DNA of 64,000 bases from NCBI RefSeq assembly GCF_040712315.1, contig NC_134018.1:5694001-5758000 (forward strand), in the 5' to 3' direction. The notes under the pieces are model-generated. The model was given only the letters and a program-made list of their open reading frames with translations. It was not told the origin of the DNA and made no database searches. The position numbers and the translations under genes were made by a program. How positions within the stretch are numbered: position 1 is the stretch's first letter; each line of letters starts with the position of its first letter. Shown one piece after another: positions 43,919 through 56,581 of the stretch. This DNA comes from Castanea sativa. Its lineage: Eukaryota > Streptophyta > Magnoliopsida > Fagales > Fagaceae.

Positions 43919-44465
43919 TGCCACGTGGATTAATACTGTGCTACGGATTAATGCGTGCTCTTAGGTGAGTGTGACAAACTTCTCTTTGCATTAATATTGT
44001 GCTATGGATTTATATTAGGTTATATTAGAAGTAGCATTAACATTTGTAGTTTCCTATATGTTCCATAATTTTTCTCTATTTACTTGCAAGGTACTGTTGG
44101 AAGTGATGAGGACCCTATTATCTACTATGAGTTGAAGAAGATTACAAGCTTTGACTTGCAACTTTTCATTAGAAAGTTGGGCATTAAGGAGTGGATCATG
44201 CTTATATGAATTATGGTGTTGTTTTCCTATCCATCTAATAATCATGTTCAGATTTGACGTATGTATATTTGATGGTATTCTTTGCGTTTGTTTTAAAATT
44301 GTATCGTGTCTTGGACTTAGTTTTGGAGCTAGTGTTGTGCTCAGTTGTCTTATACTTATATATTTATATTTGAGGGTATTTCGTGTGTTCATTTGTGTTT
44401 GTTTTGATACTCTGTGGCACATTGGACATAGTATTGAGGGTGGTCGTCTGCTTACTGCTTAGATT
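43919..44465 (+). other. RLP-C 3' untranslated region with probable intron
   Basis: Donor-like ttag|gtgagtgtgac 46 bases after the stop, acceptor-like ttacttgcaag near 44091, then gtgatgaggaccctatt. It aligns with the RLP-B 3' flank through ggatcatgctt, atgaattatggtgt and ggacttag.ttggagct. Confidence 0.55.
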
Positions 44466-45716
44466 AATAATATATTGTTATGAAAAAAAAGAATCTAAAG
44501 TGAAGTATTTCTCATTGTAAATTATACTATAACACAAGAATTTTGATTTTGAAAAGGAAAATTTCATTGTGGTTTTTTTTTCCCCTAAGTAATTTTTAAA
44601 AGGGACTTGGATTGATGTGGCCAATAATAAATCCAAGATTACCCTAAAATAGAAATTCTTAATTTTTTTGTAACTTAGACACTTATTCATGGGATTTTTT
44701 TTCCTATGTTAATTGCTGAGGGGGTGATCGTACTAGAGTCTTTTTTTTATTTATTTTTAGAATCAAGCCCGAAATAATTGGACATCAACGTAAAGAAGAC
44801 CATGGCTACTTGTGAATTTTTAGAATCAAGCCCGAAATAATTGTGCAAATATTTTCTCTAAAACACATTGAACTCTGAATTTTTATATCTTTGAGATCTA
44901 TATCATATAACCTTAACTGATTGTGTCTAAAGTGTTTGCATGCACCTGTTTATGGGTCATATAGTGTCAAGTTTGCATGTATTGAAAATTTGAAAGAGAG
45001 AATATTTGTATCCATGCATATCCTTAACTTATTTTTTAAGTTTGGTTTGTATTTCTTTATTTTTCTACACCTCCTAAATCTTTCCCAAAACGGTTTTTCC
45101 TCAAAACTTGTTTTGTTTTTCATATTTTAAAGGGGGAGTAAACTGTAAAACCTATATTTTGTATACGAAGAGTTGCCTCTATTTTTTATAGAGCTGAAAT
45201 TTTTTTGTATTTCCTTGATTCTCAATTTTCACTTGACCTCTGTAGTATATGTTTACTGTCTACCTTTTGATTGGATTTTCTTCGTCAATATGTGACAAAA
45301 ATGAGGAAATATAGATGAAATTTGGGAATCATGTTGTAAAGGTGAAATTGTTTTTGAAAGAAGGAGAAAATAAAAGTTTTTTTTTATATTTTTTTTACTA
45401 TTTATTTCTTTTTATGTATCTAACTTAGAAGGAGAGTTAGTTTGCACATTTATTGTTTGTTGTTATTGCATATTTGTTATTCGTTACTTATCTATCTTTA
45501 TTTCCACGCATACGTTTGATGTGCTCTTTTAAGTGTTTCTAGAAAGATGGGTACATTCAAATTAAGACCTTTTACCTCTTCTTTCAACTTTTGAATTAGA
45601 AGTATTAGATTGGAATTTGTGATGTATTTGGGCATTTTATTGTATTTGGGTTGTTCTTATATTTGAGCATTTCATTTTGTATATAAGTTTTGTTACTGAT
45701 TGCCAAAGGGGGAGAT
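44466..45716 (+). mobile_element. 3' internal remnant of a Copia-like element
   Basis: No coding is left. The region from about 44900 to 45716 reads like the non-coding 3' part of SIRE/Maximus-type Copia elements (tcaatatgtgacaaaaatga) and ends in the polypurine tract ccaaagggggagat at 45703-45716. The left limit is unknown. A 23-bp phrase, agaatcaagcccgaaataat, occurs twice near 44760 and 44822. Confidence 0.5.
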
Positions 45717-46833
45717 TGTTAGGTTCTAAAAGTTTAGAATAACTGGTAAACTGTGAACACAAACTTTTCTAGGTATAGATTATAGAGTCTATAGGATTTA
45801 TTAGATAATGTTCAAGGTGTTATAAGTCAGAACACAAGACCATTCAAACTACAGAAAAGAAAATTCAAATTTTGAAGAGTTTGATCAATCGAGATGCGTT
45901 TCTACAGAATTTAATTTTAGCTCAACAGCTAATTAAGCTCATCTTGTGATTTGGGTTTCAAATCTAATTCTCCTAGTATTTAAAGGAAACCTTAAGACAC
46001 GTTTTAAAAGAGATTTTTAGAGAAAGAAGAGTCATCTTGTGCCTCTAATTGTAAATCTAGGGTTTTTGTACCCAAAACTCTCTAAAATCTTCTATTGGTG
46101 TTATTCCTTGAAGAAACTCAAGATCCGGTGCTGTAGAAGTTGCTAGTACAAGATCAACAACTGTTGATGATCTAAAATTTTGAGTGGGATCTTACAGTCA
46201 CAAATGGGGGGTGTTTCTGTGCGACAAATTCATATAGAAGAGTTTGTGAATTTGGAGTTATGTGTGATCATGTGAGTAAGTACTACAAGAGGTAACTTTA
46301 GTTTTAGGGAAAAATCTAATTGTAAATCTAGGGTTTTTGTACCCAAAACTCTCTAAAATCTTCTACTGGTGTTATTCTTTGAAGAAACTCAAGATCTGGT
46401 GTTGTAGAAGTTGCTGTTACAAGATTAACAACTGCTGATGATCTAAAATTTTGAGTGGGATCTTAGAGTCACAAATGGGGGGTGATTTTGTGTGACAAAT
46501 TCATATAGAAGAGTTTGTGGATTCGGAGTTACGTGTGATCATGTGAGTAAGTACTACAAGAGGTAACTTTAGTTTTAGGGAAAAATCTAATTGTAAAACG
46601 TCCATTCTATATATGAATTTATTGCCTTGAGGATAGTTTAGGTTAAATCCTCCCTAGGTTTTTTACCTTGAAACTGGGCGGTTTCATTGGTTTTCCTGGG
46701 TCATCATATCGTTTGTCTTCTTTACTTTTCCGTACTTAGTGATATGATTGTTTGTGTTTAACCTATATTTGAATAATAAACCTAAGTAGCAGGTTGGTTA
46801 ATTAATTAGGTTAAGTGTATAGGTGTCTAAACA
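45717..46833 (+). repeat. 3' LTR of a Copia-like element, with a 271-bp internal tandem duplication
   Basis: It starts TGTTAGG directly after the polypurine tract and ends near tctaaaca. Within it ctaattgtaaatctaggg begins two copies, at 46045 and 46316, and a third start occurs at 46587. The period is 271 bp. No 5' LTR is in the window, so this is a 3' LTR with a truncated body. Confidence 0.6.
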
Positions 46834-49016
46834 AACAAACAACAAGGACACTTCGTCTATGTCAAATCAAAATTCGCAAGGCTGAGAATGAAGTTTGTAA
46901 AAATGGGAAGAATTAGGCAAAACTCAAGAATTGTGGCCTAAAACTAGCTCGAATTAACAACTTTGCAAACAAATTTCCCATAGTTCATGCATAGGTGATT
47001 CAAAAAGTTGGGACTTTAGGACACTAGGCATGTTTCACTATGCCATAGAACATATAGCTTTGTTGGATGTTCACCGAAGTTTTGCACAAGGATGACGAAA
47101 TATCAACTTTAAAACTATCCCATTTGAACCAAGCCCAATTGAATAACTTTCTAACCAAAACACTAAATTGCACCAAACTAGTATCTTTAGAAAATAATCA
47201 AAATATATGCGCGAGCTTTCCAACGGTACCAAGAATGAGCAAATCAGAGTTTGGAAAGGCCTCTAATTATGTGCACAAAAATGTGACCTCAAAATTTAAA
47301 AATTGGGCCGAAACGGCCAGGCAACTGGCCCATCTCTTCCATCTCTAGAAAATGATTGTTCAAAAGTTCAGGGATTCTCTTTTGTCAACTGATTTTCTAA
47401 AAATTGGGTTTTCCTATTGAAAATTCTGTTTCAAAAACCCACGGAATTTTCATTGAAAAGCACTTTCCTAAACCATAGATTTTTCCTTTGAAAAACGAAT
47501 TTATAAAAACGTGGGATTTTTCCTCTTGGAAATGGCTTTCAAAAAAACCATGAGAATTTTCCTTAATAAAAAAACTTTTTTAAAACTCATGGAATTTTTA
47601 GTTTTTTACTCTTGAAATTTGTTTTTATGATATCCCTGGAGCTTCTCATCACTTAGAAAATTTTTTTCCAAATTCATGAAACCTTAACCATCCTTTGAAA
47701 ATAAAGACTAAAGTATACTTTTGCCTCTAAAGATTGGGATTGTTATCATTTTGGCCCTTTATGTTTAAAAATTTTCATTTTGACTCTTCATTTTTTATTT
47801 TATTTTCAAGTTAATCTTTCAATTTTTACCCACTTGTGCTAAACATTCCAAGGATTGTGTATGCTAATTGAACTCTATTATGTAGAGCTACATCCGAATC
47901 CAATTCTGAAAAGTAAGCAAACATTGAGCTCATGGAACAAAAACAAAAAATAGAGAAGAACTTTGGTTTCCATAGCTGGTGAAATTTAGAAATTAATTAC
48001 GCCCAGAATCTATTTTTTGTAAAACACTGAAGTATAAAAATTCAATTTATTTGTCTTAGGCGCTTTCGTTTCTTGACATTTTTTATGAAAACATTTTTTT
48101 TTCTTTTACTATTTCACAATAGGTTTTGTTTTTGAGATTTGCCTTCCTAATATATTTCTATCAAGCTTTTCAAGTGAAGATTTTGTATGTTGACCTAGTC
48201 GTTGAGATAACTGATACATAAAAATGTGTACGAAAGTCGAAAGATGAAATATACTTTTCATTTCACTTTTTCATGTATATATACGTATAATTAATTAATA
48301 ATCTACAATATGAAGATAAAAAACAAAACAAAACAAAAAAAGAAAAAGAAAATTCTCAAGAAGTTAAAAGTTAGGGTAGGAAAAATGCTATTTCCTAAAT
48401 AAAATTTATCGCTAAAATTGGTAATTAAACTCTAGAAAAATTATTTCAAATTTTTCTCTTTAATATCCAAAACATAAAAATGTCATAGCAAAATCCAACC
48501 TTTCTCTTAATTATTAAAAACAAAAATTGTATCTAAAAATTTTATAAATTCAAGAAAGAAAAAACTTTTGAAAAACTAAAACGAACAAAAACTAAATTAA
48601 AAAAACTGAAAAACTATATTAAAAAATGTTGTTTTCTTTTTATATAATAATTTTTGTGGTCATATGTGTATATGTTGGTGTGGTTTTAATATATAAAGCC
48701 TATTGTTTATATTTATAAATTAATCAATTAGTTGGTATACTCGTTGAAATTAAAATTCAAATATTGTGTGAAATTCAAATACCCACTTCAAAATACAACT
48801 AAATATTAAACATAACTCAAAACTAATCAAAGTGATGAAAAAAGAGAACATATGATCAATTTTGTATTTCAATGGGATAGAGACTGTACTTTGGTAACCA
48901 ATGATCAAGGAAAAGAACCATTAGTGAAAAAGAAAAGTAGAAAATTGAAAAAAAAAATCCAGTAAAAGAGTAACAAAATAACTCATATACTATGCAATTA
49001 ATCAAACAATTGGTAG
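46834..49016. other. Intergenic DNA, no gene recognised
   Basis: AT-rich. An open frame at 47067-47348 has no recognisable domain and lies in sequence that looks repetitive (ctttccaacggtaccaag). Between 47390 and 47600 an approximate repeat of gggattttccttttgaaaa-like phrases occurs. Confidence 0.45.
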
Positions 49017-49024
49017 CTTCGGAA

Positions 49025-51218
49025 TAGGGACAGACCCAGGATTTCAAGCTGGGGGGCCGGACATAAGCTAAAAAAAAAAATTTCAAATACGCATCCATAT
49101 AGTATTAATAAACTATTAACCAAGACAAATACCCAAAAATCATTGTTTTTTAATATATTAAAATACAATTAGCTACTAACAAAAACAAGAGACATGAAAC
49201 ACTATTGTTTCTTAATACAATCATCTATGAAAAGGGAGCTCTTTCAAATCTTCAAAATCATCTTCGATATGTCAAAACTATATCCTACTCTCTCGAAACT
49301 ACCAACACTCTAAATTTATTCTACACAGCACTACTAACAAAAACTTTTCTTAACTTTATTATTATTTTTTTTTGTCTGTCACTTGTCCCTATTATGCCCA
49401 ACTACCGGTCAACAAAGCACAAAGTTTGCGCTTTGTTGACGGGTAGTTGTGCCACAAACAAACAGTCAAACAAATATTCTCTAAAGAGCATCCGTAGTAG
49501 ATGTTGCAAAAAAAATGTCATTTTGACACACCAAGAACCTATTTTATTATTTTACCACATCATTTTACAACATCTCATTTATCAGATGTTTTATTCTTCA
49601 ATTTTATACATTAAAATAATATTTACAACACATTAAAATAATATATTAAATTCCTCCCCCATCATCATCATCAAAAAACACCAACAACAACAACTACAAC
49701 AACAACCAGAAAAATTGTTGCGGCCACAATCACCAAAAAAAAAAAAAAACAAACACACAACCGCCAAAATCAACCCACAACCGCTGCCGAATCCACCACC
49801 AAAACAAAAGAACAAAAACAAAAAAAAATTAGAACAAAGATGGGCACCACCACTGATTTGCCATCACCGACCCACCCACCACCAGCCGACCCACCCACCA
49901 CCACTGATTCACCCATCACCATCTCAACCCACCCACCGCCATAATCCACAACCTAGAACCCACCCACCACCGATCTGCCCATTTGAACCCACCCATTGCC
50001 CAACCCACCTATCAAACCACAACCAAAAAAGGTGAACGGAAAAAAGAAAAAAGGAAAAAAAAAAAAAAAGAACCCAAAGCGGAATAAAGAAGACAAATGG
50101 TCTGCGGCGTCGAGTGGTGACCTTTGGTGATCAGCGTGCTGTGGAAGATGAATAGAGAAGACAGAGATGAGAAGACGAAGAGAGAGATATCTGTGATGAG
50201 GAGAGAGAAAACAGGAATAAAATAACAATATATATTTTGCCATTGTTTGTTCGTACCGTGCCAAATTGTGAGGGTATTGTAGCATGTTGCAAAAATTTGA
50301 CACATTTAGCACATCTGGATAAAAGGGGTTTTTTGGTGTGCCAAATATTTGGCATTTGGCACATCTGCTGTGGATGCTCAATCCTTATCAGAGTAATCTC
50401 TATTCTCTACAAACTCTACTCTCTCTCTCTCTTATCTATATAATACAAAAGAGAGAGAGTCTCAAACACAAAGTCATAGAGAGTTACAAAGCCAAAAAGC
50501 CAAAAAAAAAAAAAACCACAAGCCGCAACACAAATTCAATTCACAATCACCAACATCAGTAATCAGTTCATCACTCTCACTCATCATTAGTAAAAACACA
50601 AACACTCTACAAGCGCAGATTGTTAAAACAGTTGATTCATAAACATTTTATTAGGTTTTGATCCTTGAAGGAAAGGATCATAGATTAAGTACCTGAGAAG
50701 GCTCAAGCCTCAAGCGACCGGCGGTGGCGATAGCTGACGGCTCGCGTGATGATGGTGCATCGGCATCGGCGTCAGCGTGGGTGGTACTGCCGTATTGCGG
50801 TACTAGGCAAGAGTCTCGCAAGTCACGTCGCGTCGCGTCGACGTGATGGCTGATGATTGATGATGGCTTCGCGCCGTCGCGTTGGCGTCTGGGCTCAGTG
50901 GCTCAGCCTCACTATCTCTCTGTCTCATGCCTCTCTATCTCTCTGTCTCTTTGTCTCGCCAAACCCCAAGTATCTCTCTGTTTTTTTTTTCCTTCGGCTG
51001 AGTTTACTAGTGAGTTTTCTTCTTCTTCTTTTTTTTTTTTTGGATTTACATGGGTCATGGGCTCAAGCCAGCTGGGCTTGGAAGTTGGAACTCATGAATT
51101 TTGGGAGGGGGCCCAAGTCTTTTTTTTTTTTTTTAAAAAAATTTAAGCTGCTAATTTTTTTTTTTTGGGCCTAGGGGGGACCCAGGCCCCTTTAGGCCCC
51201 CACTTGGGTCTGTCCCTG
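49025..51218. mobile_element. hAT-type element, non-autonomous, 2.2 kb
   Basis: The ends tagggacagaccc and gggtctgtccctg are inverted repeats, flanked by 8-bp duplications cttcggaa (49017-49024) and cttcagaa (51219-51226), one mismatch. The terminal CAGGG/CCCTG form and 8-bp duplication are typical of hAT. No transposase was seen. It contains a nested element (49486-50379) and a GC-rich stretch at about 50700-50900 that may be captured genic DNA. Confidence 0.75.
49486..50379. mobile_element. Element with gagcatcc inverted repeats nested in the hAT element
   Basis: gagcatccgtagtagatg at the left pairs with catctgctgtggatgctc at the right. Pairing extends inward (tgacacaccaagaacc against ggttttttggtgtgcca). 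It is about 0.9 kb with no coding. The ends resemble the element at 52312-53802. Flanking bases do not give a clean duplication. Confidence 0.6.
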
Positions 51219-51865
51219 CTTCAGAATAAGTACAACCAAGCTCGTTGGGTGATTTGGAATAAGCACAACAATTGATACCAGGAGATTACAATATTTTTAT
51301 AACTAGTTGGATGATTTGGAATAAGCACAACGAAGCTCGACAAGGCGTGCCGCAACCTAACCCTATCTCCCTAGCCAAATCTGCTACTGCCCACACTTAA
51401 GAATATTTAGAAGCAAGTATTGGTAGCTTTAGTTGAGGTTCTCTAAAAAGTTTTGGGCGTTGTTCTGCATAGGCATTCTTTCATTTTGTCTTTGTTTGTT
51501 GTTATGGGGAATTAATTAAATAAAATATGGCACATGGTTTAGATCTAGCAGTTTTATTATAATGTTGTCTCAGTTGTTATTTTCGTTTATAGGTGTCTCC
51601 TCTAGCTCGAACTGTATGGTTCTAGTTGTATAGCTTTTTGTTTATTAATGAAATTCTGTTGTTTATACTAAAAGAAAAAATCCCATTGTTTGAATCCTCT
51701 ATAAAATATAATAAAAAAATCCCATTGTTTGAATTTTAAATATTTATATTTTGGGATGAATAAAGCATTGGATCCTAACCCATCCCCAATCTTGTAATTC
51801 TCATTCTCAAAAGCTCAGTGAACACTTTGTGGGTCAATGAAATCTAGCTAACCAAACACTGTTGC

Positions 51866-52005
51866 AAGTCTTTTATGGATTGAGGAGAGGGAGGGGAATA
51901 GAGGGGAGTAGAGTAGAGTTGAATGAAAATTAGCTTAATTTTTTGCAAAATCTATTCTACTCCACCTTTGCTCCCCTTCTCTCTCCTCTCAATCCAAGCA
52001 GACCA
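51866..52005. mobile_element. MITE related to the copy in RLP-C
   Basis: tggattgaggagagggag and ctcctctcaatccaag form the arms. The middle ggagtagagtagagttg and caaaatctattctactcc match the 40954-41088 element. The right end lies next to TTA at 52006. The left end is approximate. Confidence 0.65.
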
Positions 52006-52238
52006 TTAATGTTGGAAAACTTTTGTCTTTTTATCCTAAATTCCATAAGCTATATTTTTACTTGTCATGTTTAAAGTTTTGTAAAGAGAATCTTTTTAAA
52101 ATTTAGAATATATTATGTTACCAATATTAATGGAAGGAGGGAAATAATATTTTCTTCAAATCTCAAAAGAATTGAGTGTTTTTTCACTTTAAGATTGGGG
52201 TAGTGTTACTCCCTTGCACCTATGGACAGAGAATCTTG

Positions 52239-52286
<48 letters not shown>
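52239..52286. repeat. (ATT)n microsatellite
   Basis: About fifteen ATT units, just left of the next element. Confidence 0.95.
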
Positions 52287-52311
52287 GACACACAGCGCAT
52301 ATATTCAGTAA

Positions 52312-53371
52312 GAGCATCCACAACAGTAGAGCTAAAAATTTAGCTGTTTAGCTCTACAAAAAGTGATTTTATTTATTTACATACTCACTTTACAAAACAT
52401 GCTGCTGCAGTGGATCTATTTTAGTTTTCAACACAATAAAATAACATAAACATCACAATAAAATAATATTTCTACTACAATAAACAACAATCACAACCAT
52501 CCGCAACCACTACCGCTGCCACTATCGCCGCCACCGACTCTTCCATTGCTAATACCACTGCCGCCGACTCTTCTGCCACGACCGCCGCTACCCCCCCATG
52601 ATAGAATAATATATTCTCTACAATAAACAACAATCACAACCACTGCCACCACTACTATCACTACCACTACCACCACTGCAACCGCCACCGCCACCTCAAT
52701 CGCCACCATCAAAAAATTTATTTTTTTTCTCACCAATATTAGATAGTAATAACCTACCACTTAAAATTTATTGCGAAAATATTATGGTAACATTTCTTAA
52801 TTTTAATTTCTTATTATTCTTTATTTTAGTTTTCCTATTTATCTTATTTGGTTTCATCCAAATACACGTTTCTTTCTTCTTCTTTTTTTTTTTTTTTTCC
52901 TCTTTGTTTTTCTCCTCCACACACATACTCCTCTTATCTCCTCCACCCTCAGCTACACCTTTTAACTTTCAACCATTTCTTATTATTTATTGTTTCATCT
53001 TTTTGTTACTTTTTCTCCTCATCTCCTTCTCCATTTATTCAACCGTTCTCTATCCAACCAAGCTTCAATTCCACTCAGCCCAACTAAAGCAATGCCACTA
53101 GGTCCACCACCACGCCTCTATCAACTTCTGGTTCATGGTTTGTGTGTTTGTGTTGTTTGTTTGTTTTTTGTTTTTTTGGTTCAAATGAAAAAAATTGCAG
53201 AAGAAACCATTTCGGACCGAAATACATTTTTTGTCCGGAATGGCCAAAATGGGCGAGACGAAACAGGGGGTTTTGGTTCATGGGTTGTGACTCTCTCAGT
53301 AATGGATTTTGGCCATGGGTTTTGCACTTTTGGTGATGTTTTGGCCGTGGGTTTTGCCAATGTTTGCTTTT

Positions 53372-53408
<37 letters not shown>

Positions 53409-53802
53409 CTGGTAGTGATGGGTTTGATGAGTGTGGGTGTGGTTGGGTTTATGACTAATGTGGTGGTGGTGGTGGTGGTGGGGGTTGCTGTGGTCGGAGC
53501 TGGGTCTGTGGCGGTGTGTGTCGGCGGCATGAGAGGTCTGAAAGTTGAGAGATTGTGAGAGTGCTGAGAAGAAAAGAAAAAGAAAAGAAAAAAGGAAATA
53601 TAATATTTTAATCCAGTTGAGGAATTTTTATTTTTTATTTTTTAGCTCTCAGCTACAGTACACATGTATGTATAGATGTGCATTGTAGCAAAAAGGTAAA
53701 AAAATTTAGGTATTGCTCCACTGCAACCCTTTTTTTGTGTTTTGGTGTAGCTAAAAGGTAAAATAACTATATAGTTATTTAGCTACACTGCTGCAAATGC
53801 TC
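52312..53802. mobile_element. PIF/Harbinger-like element, 1.49 kb, TAA target
   Basis: gagcatccacaacagtagag at the left pairs with ctacactgctgcaaatgctc at the right. TAA lies on both sides (52309-52311, 53803-53805). The inner arms tagctgtttagct and agttatttagcta also pair. The interior is simple-sequence rich (ccaccaccactaccgcc, a T run at 53374-53408) without transposase. Open frames across it are repeat artefacts. Confidence 0.7.
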
Positions 53803-53805
53803 TAA

Positions 53806-54046
53806 TGGATTTTTTTTTAACTCTTTTTAGTTATGAAATCACATAAATTTTAATTAGAAGAAAAAACATGCCTCCTCTTATTCATTGCACGATGGAGTAT
53901 CTTTCTTTTATTTTTTTAAAGAACATTTACAGCTACAAGTGTCTCGAATGATTTTTTTATTACTATGCCTGAGTTTCTTGACCAAAATTTTTAAATAACT
54001 ATAAAATCCAAACATTATTATTAGTTAGCCAACATTTGAAACTAAT
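53806..54046. other. Short intergenic spacer, nothing recognised
   Basis: AT-rich spacer between the TAA-flanked element and the PMD element. Confidence 0.5.
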
Positions 54047-54240
54047 TTGGTTTCTAACAAATCGAGTCCAATGGACTCGATTTTGGGCTAATAAATCAAG
54101 TACATTGTACTCGATTTCCCCATTGTGGCACCGGCTGAGGTAGACAAGATGTCCACGTAGATATAAAATTCGAGTGCATTGGAGTCGTTTTAAGAACTCG
54201 AGTCTATTGCACTCAATTTTTGTTTAGCCGTCCACGTGTC
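54047..54240. repeat. Block of actcgatt / cgagt motifs 5' of the PMD gene
   Basis: Repeated short phrases (aaatcgagtccaatgg, actcgattttggg, aactcgagtctattgc) lie on both strands. They resemble motifs in the MITE-like element at 31287-31544. They may mark the terminal region of the PMD-carrying transposon. Confidence 0.45.
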
Positions 54241-54432
54241 CCAAACACTCAAACTCCCAGATCATTCTCACCAATAGACTCTTAAACACCTCGCACACTC
54301 AGTCTCTCGCTCTCACTCTCAAAACCACAGATCACACTCATCTCACTCTCAAAATCACAAAAATTCAAACACTGACTTAGTCTCACACCGTCTCTCTCAC
54401 AGTCTCTCACTCTCACTCTCTCTCCTCACAGG

Positions 54433-54436
<4 letters not shown>

Positions 54437-54465
<29 letters not shown>
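54437..54465. repeat. (TC)n microsatellite
   Basis: About fourteen TC units directly after a possible splice donor (cacag|gtatgtctc) in what may be the PMD gene's leader. Confidence 0.9.
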
Positions 54466-54466
<1 letters not shown>

Positions 54467-54909
54467 ACACTTTGGTTGCATTTGTCTCTTAATTCTCACA
54501 TCTGCCTTTGCTATTGATCGCTTCTTAGATCTTTGACCAAAGGTTTAAACTTTTCTCTTGATCCCATGATATGAATATTTAGTTATTGAATCTAAAGATG
54601 AATTAATGGCTATATTCATGTTTACTAGACACTTTAGGAAATGGGTTTTGGAGAAAAATTCAGCCTTTAACATTCTTTAGTGAGAAAAAAACTTAGTGGG
54701 TAGTTTGGACCCAGATTTGATTGTTAGATTATCTCTCTTTTGTAAAATGTGTTATATTGAAAGTGGGTTATTTGTGGATGATCATATGAGGTGATGTTTA
54801 AGATTGTTAGTTAGATCGGTGAAAATGTGAAATGAGTTTTCGATTAGATACAAATTTCATTAGTTGTAGACTTGTAGTAATCAGAATTTGCAAAATGGGT
54901 TAGGCTTAT

Positions 54910-55260
54910 GAAATGCTTGTGGATCTCTTTAGCTTCCTAAATAGTTAAATTTTGAATTCCTTGCCGAAACTATATGAGGCTGAGGATGTTGTTATACCCC
55001 TAGCTGTTTTTTTTTATTTTTTTTTATTTTAATAACTATTGAAATAATATTAAGTTAGAAATGTTGGCAAAAATACAAGTTTTTGAAATGCTTGTGGATC
55101 TCTTTAGCTTCCTGAATAGTTAAATTTTGAATTCCTTGCCGGAACTATATGAGGCTGAGGATGTTGTTATACACCTAGCTGTTTTTTTTTTTTTTTAATA
55201 ACTATTGAAATAATATTAAGTTAGAAATGTTGGCAAAAATACAAGTTTTTAGTTGTAGAC
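54910..55260. repeat. 175-bp tandem duplication
   Basis: gaaatgcttgtggatctctt at 54910 and 55085 start two near-identical copies. Each includes gaattccttgccg, aggctgaggatgttg and gttggcaaaaatacaag. Confidence 0.88.
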
Positions 55261-55306
55261 ATGAAAATTCATCTAGGATTAACAAATATGTTTGTTAATT
55301 ACTCAT

Positions 55307-55960
55307 GTTAATTTGCTAATTACTTTGAAAACGATGTTAATTAACAAATATGTTTGAAAATGGGTGTTATATGCCAATTTTCTCCTTGTGGTTCTGTTTT
55401 TGTTTTAGGGAAATCAAATGTTAAAGAGTCGAGTTCATGTGGAACTCAAGTTTGCTACAGTGAAATCGAGTCTAAGAAACTTGAGATGTTAGTTTGCTAA
55501 TTACTTTGAAAACGATGTTAACTAACGAATATGTTTGAAAATGGGTGTTATATGCCAATTTTCTCCTTGTGGTTCTATATTTGTTTTAGGGAAATCAAGT
55601 GTTAAAGAGTCGAGTTCACATGGAACTCAAGTTTGCTATAGTGAAATCGAGTCTAAGAAACTCGGGATGTTAGTTTGCTAATTACTTTGAAAACGATGTT
55701 AACAAACAAATATGTTTGAAAATGGGTGTTATATGCCAATTTTCTCCTTCTAGTTCTGTTTTTGTTTTAGGGAAATCAAGTGTTAAAGAGTCGAGTTCAC
55801 ATGATGGTCAAGTTTGTGAGACTCGAGTTGCTACAGTGAAATCGAGTCTAAGAAACTTGAGATGTTAGTTTGCTAATTAGCTTGAAAATGATGTTAACTA
55901 ACCAATATGTTTGAAGATGGGTGTTATATGCCAATTTTCTCCTTGCAATGTCACCCGAAC
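55307..55960. repeat. 181-bp tandem repeat, four copies
   Basis: Units begin gttaatttgctaattac at 55307, gttagtttgctaattac at 55488 and 55669, and a variant at 55864 after a 14-bp gain. Each contains gttatatgccaattttctcc and agagtcgagttca. Confidence 0.9.
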
Positions 55961-56581
55961 TTACCTACTAGTTTTAAGTTGTTGTCTTCTATTTAGCTAG
56001 TTTTTCTATTCAGTTGATTCTATCTTATTGGCATAAATATTATCTCTTATGGAGCTTGTGTGCATTGTGGTATTTGGAGAAATATTTTTGGTTTTGTTTA
56101 CATTTTATATAGCTCCCTCTAATATGAGTGATACAAGCAACATTGTATTTGTATACTATTATGGGGGTTATCTTTGATTAAGGATAATCCACAAATTTTT
56201 CAAACATGTTGAATTACCAATCTAAACCAAATGCACTTACGACTTACTTCATGAATTGCCATAATTTTGGAGTGATTGTTAGTTGGTTTTGGTCACAGTA
56301 ATTCAAAGTAATTCAAACCCATACAATTGGCACCTTTGAATTACTTTATAGTTTCCTTTGAATTACTTTGTATACTTGGTTTTGATCACCAACCCCTTAA
56401 CATAAAGCTTTGCATTTACAATTGTTGGTAGTATACTAAATTTTTATATGTATCTTTATCCCTTGTGGTTGATTGTCATACTTATCGTTTGTGCAAGGCA
56501 TTAGGCTATACATTGAGATCCTTGCCAATTTATCTTGAACATGTGCTTATATTACTCTTGACTCCCTAAACTTCGTGTAGT

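Noticed and set aside
47067..47348. 93-residue frame downstream of the Copia LTR
   Set aside because: No domain, and the surrounding sequence looks repetitive. Not enough to call a gene.
49715..50035. Pro/His-rich frame in the hAT element
   Set aside because: It is a simple-sequence product of ccaccc repeats within a transposon.
50853..51174. Frames with Ser/Leu/Phe runs at the right end of the hAT element
   Set aside because: They are dominated by ctctct and poly-T, and overlap in two frames. Noted only as part of a possible captured segment.
52784..53558. Several overlapping Phe/Val-rich frames
   Set aside because: Translations of poly-T and gtggtg repeats inside the TAA-flanked element.
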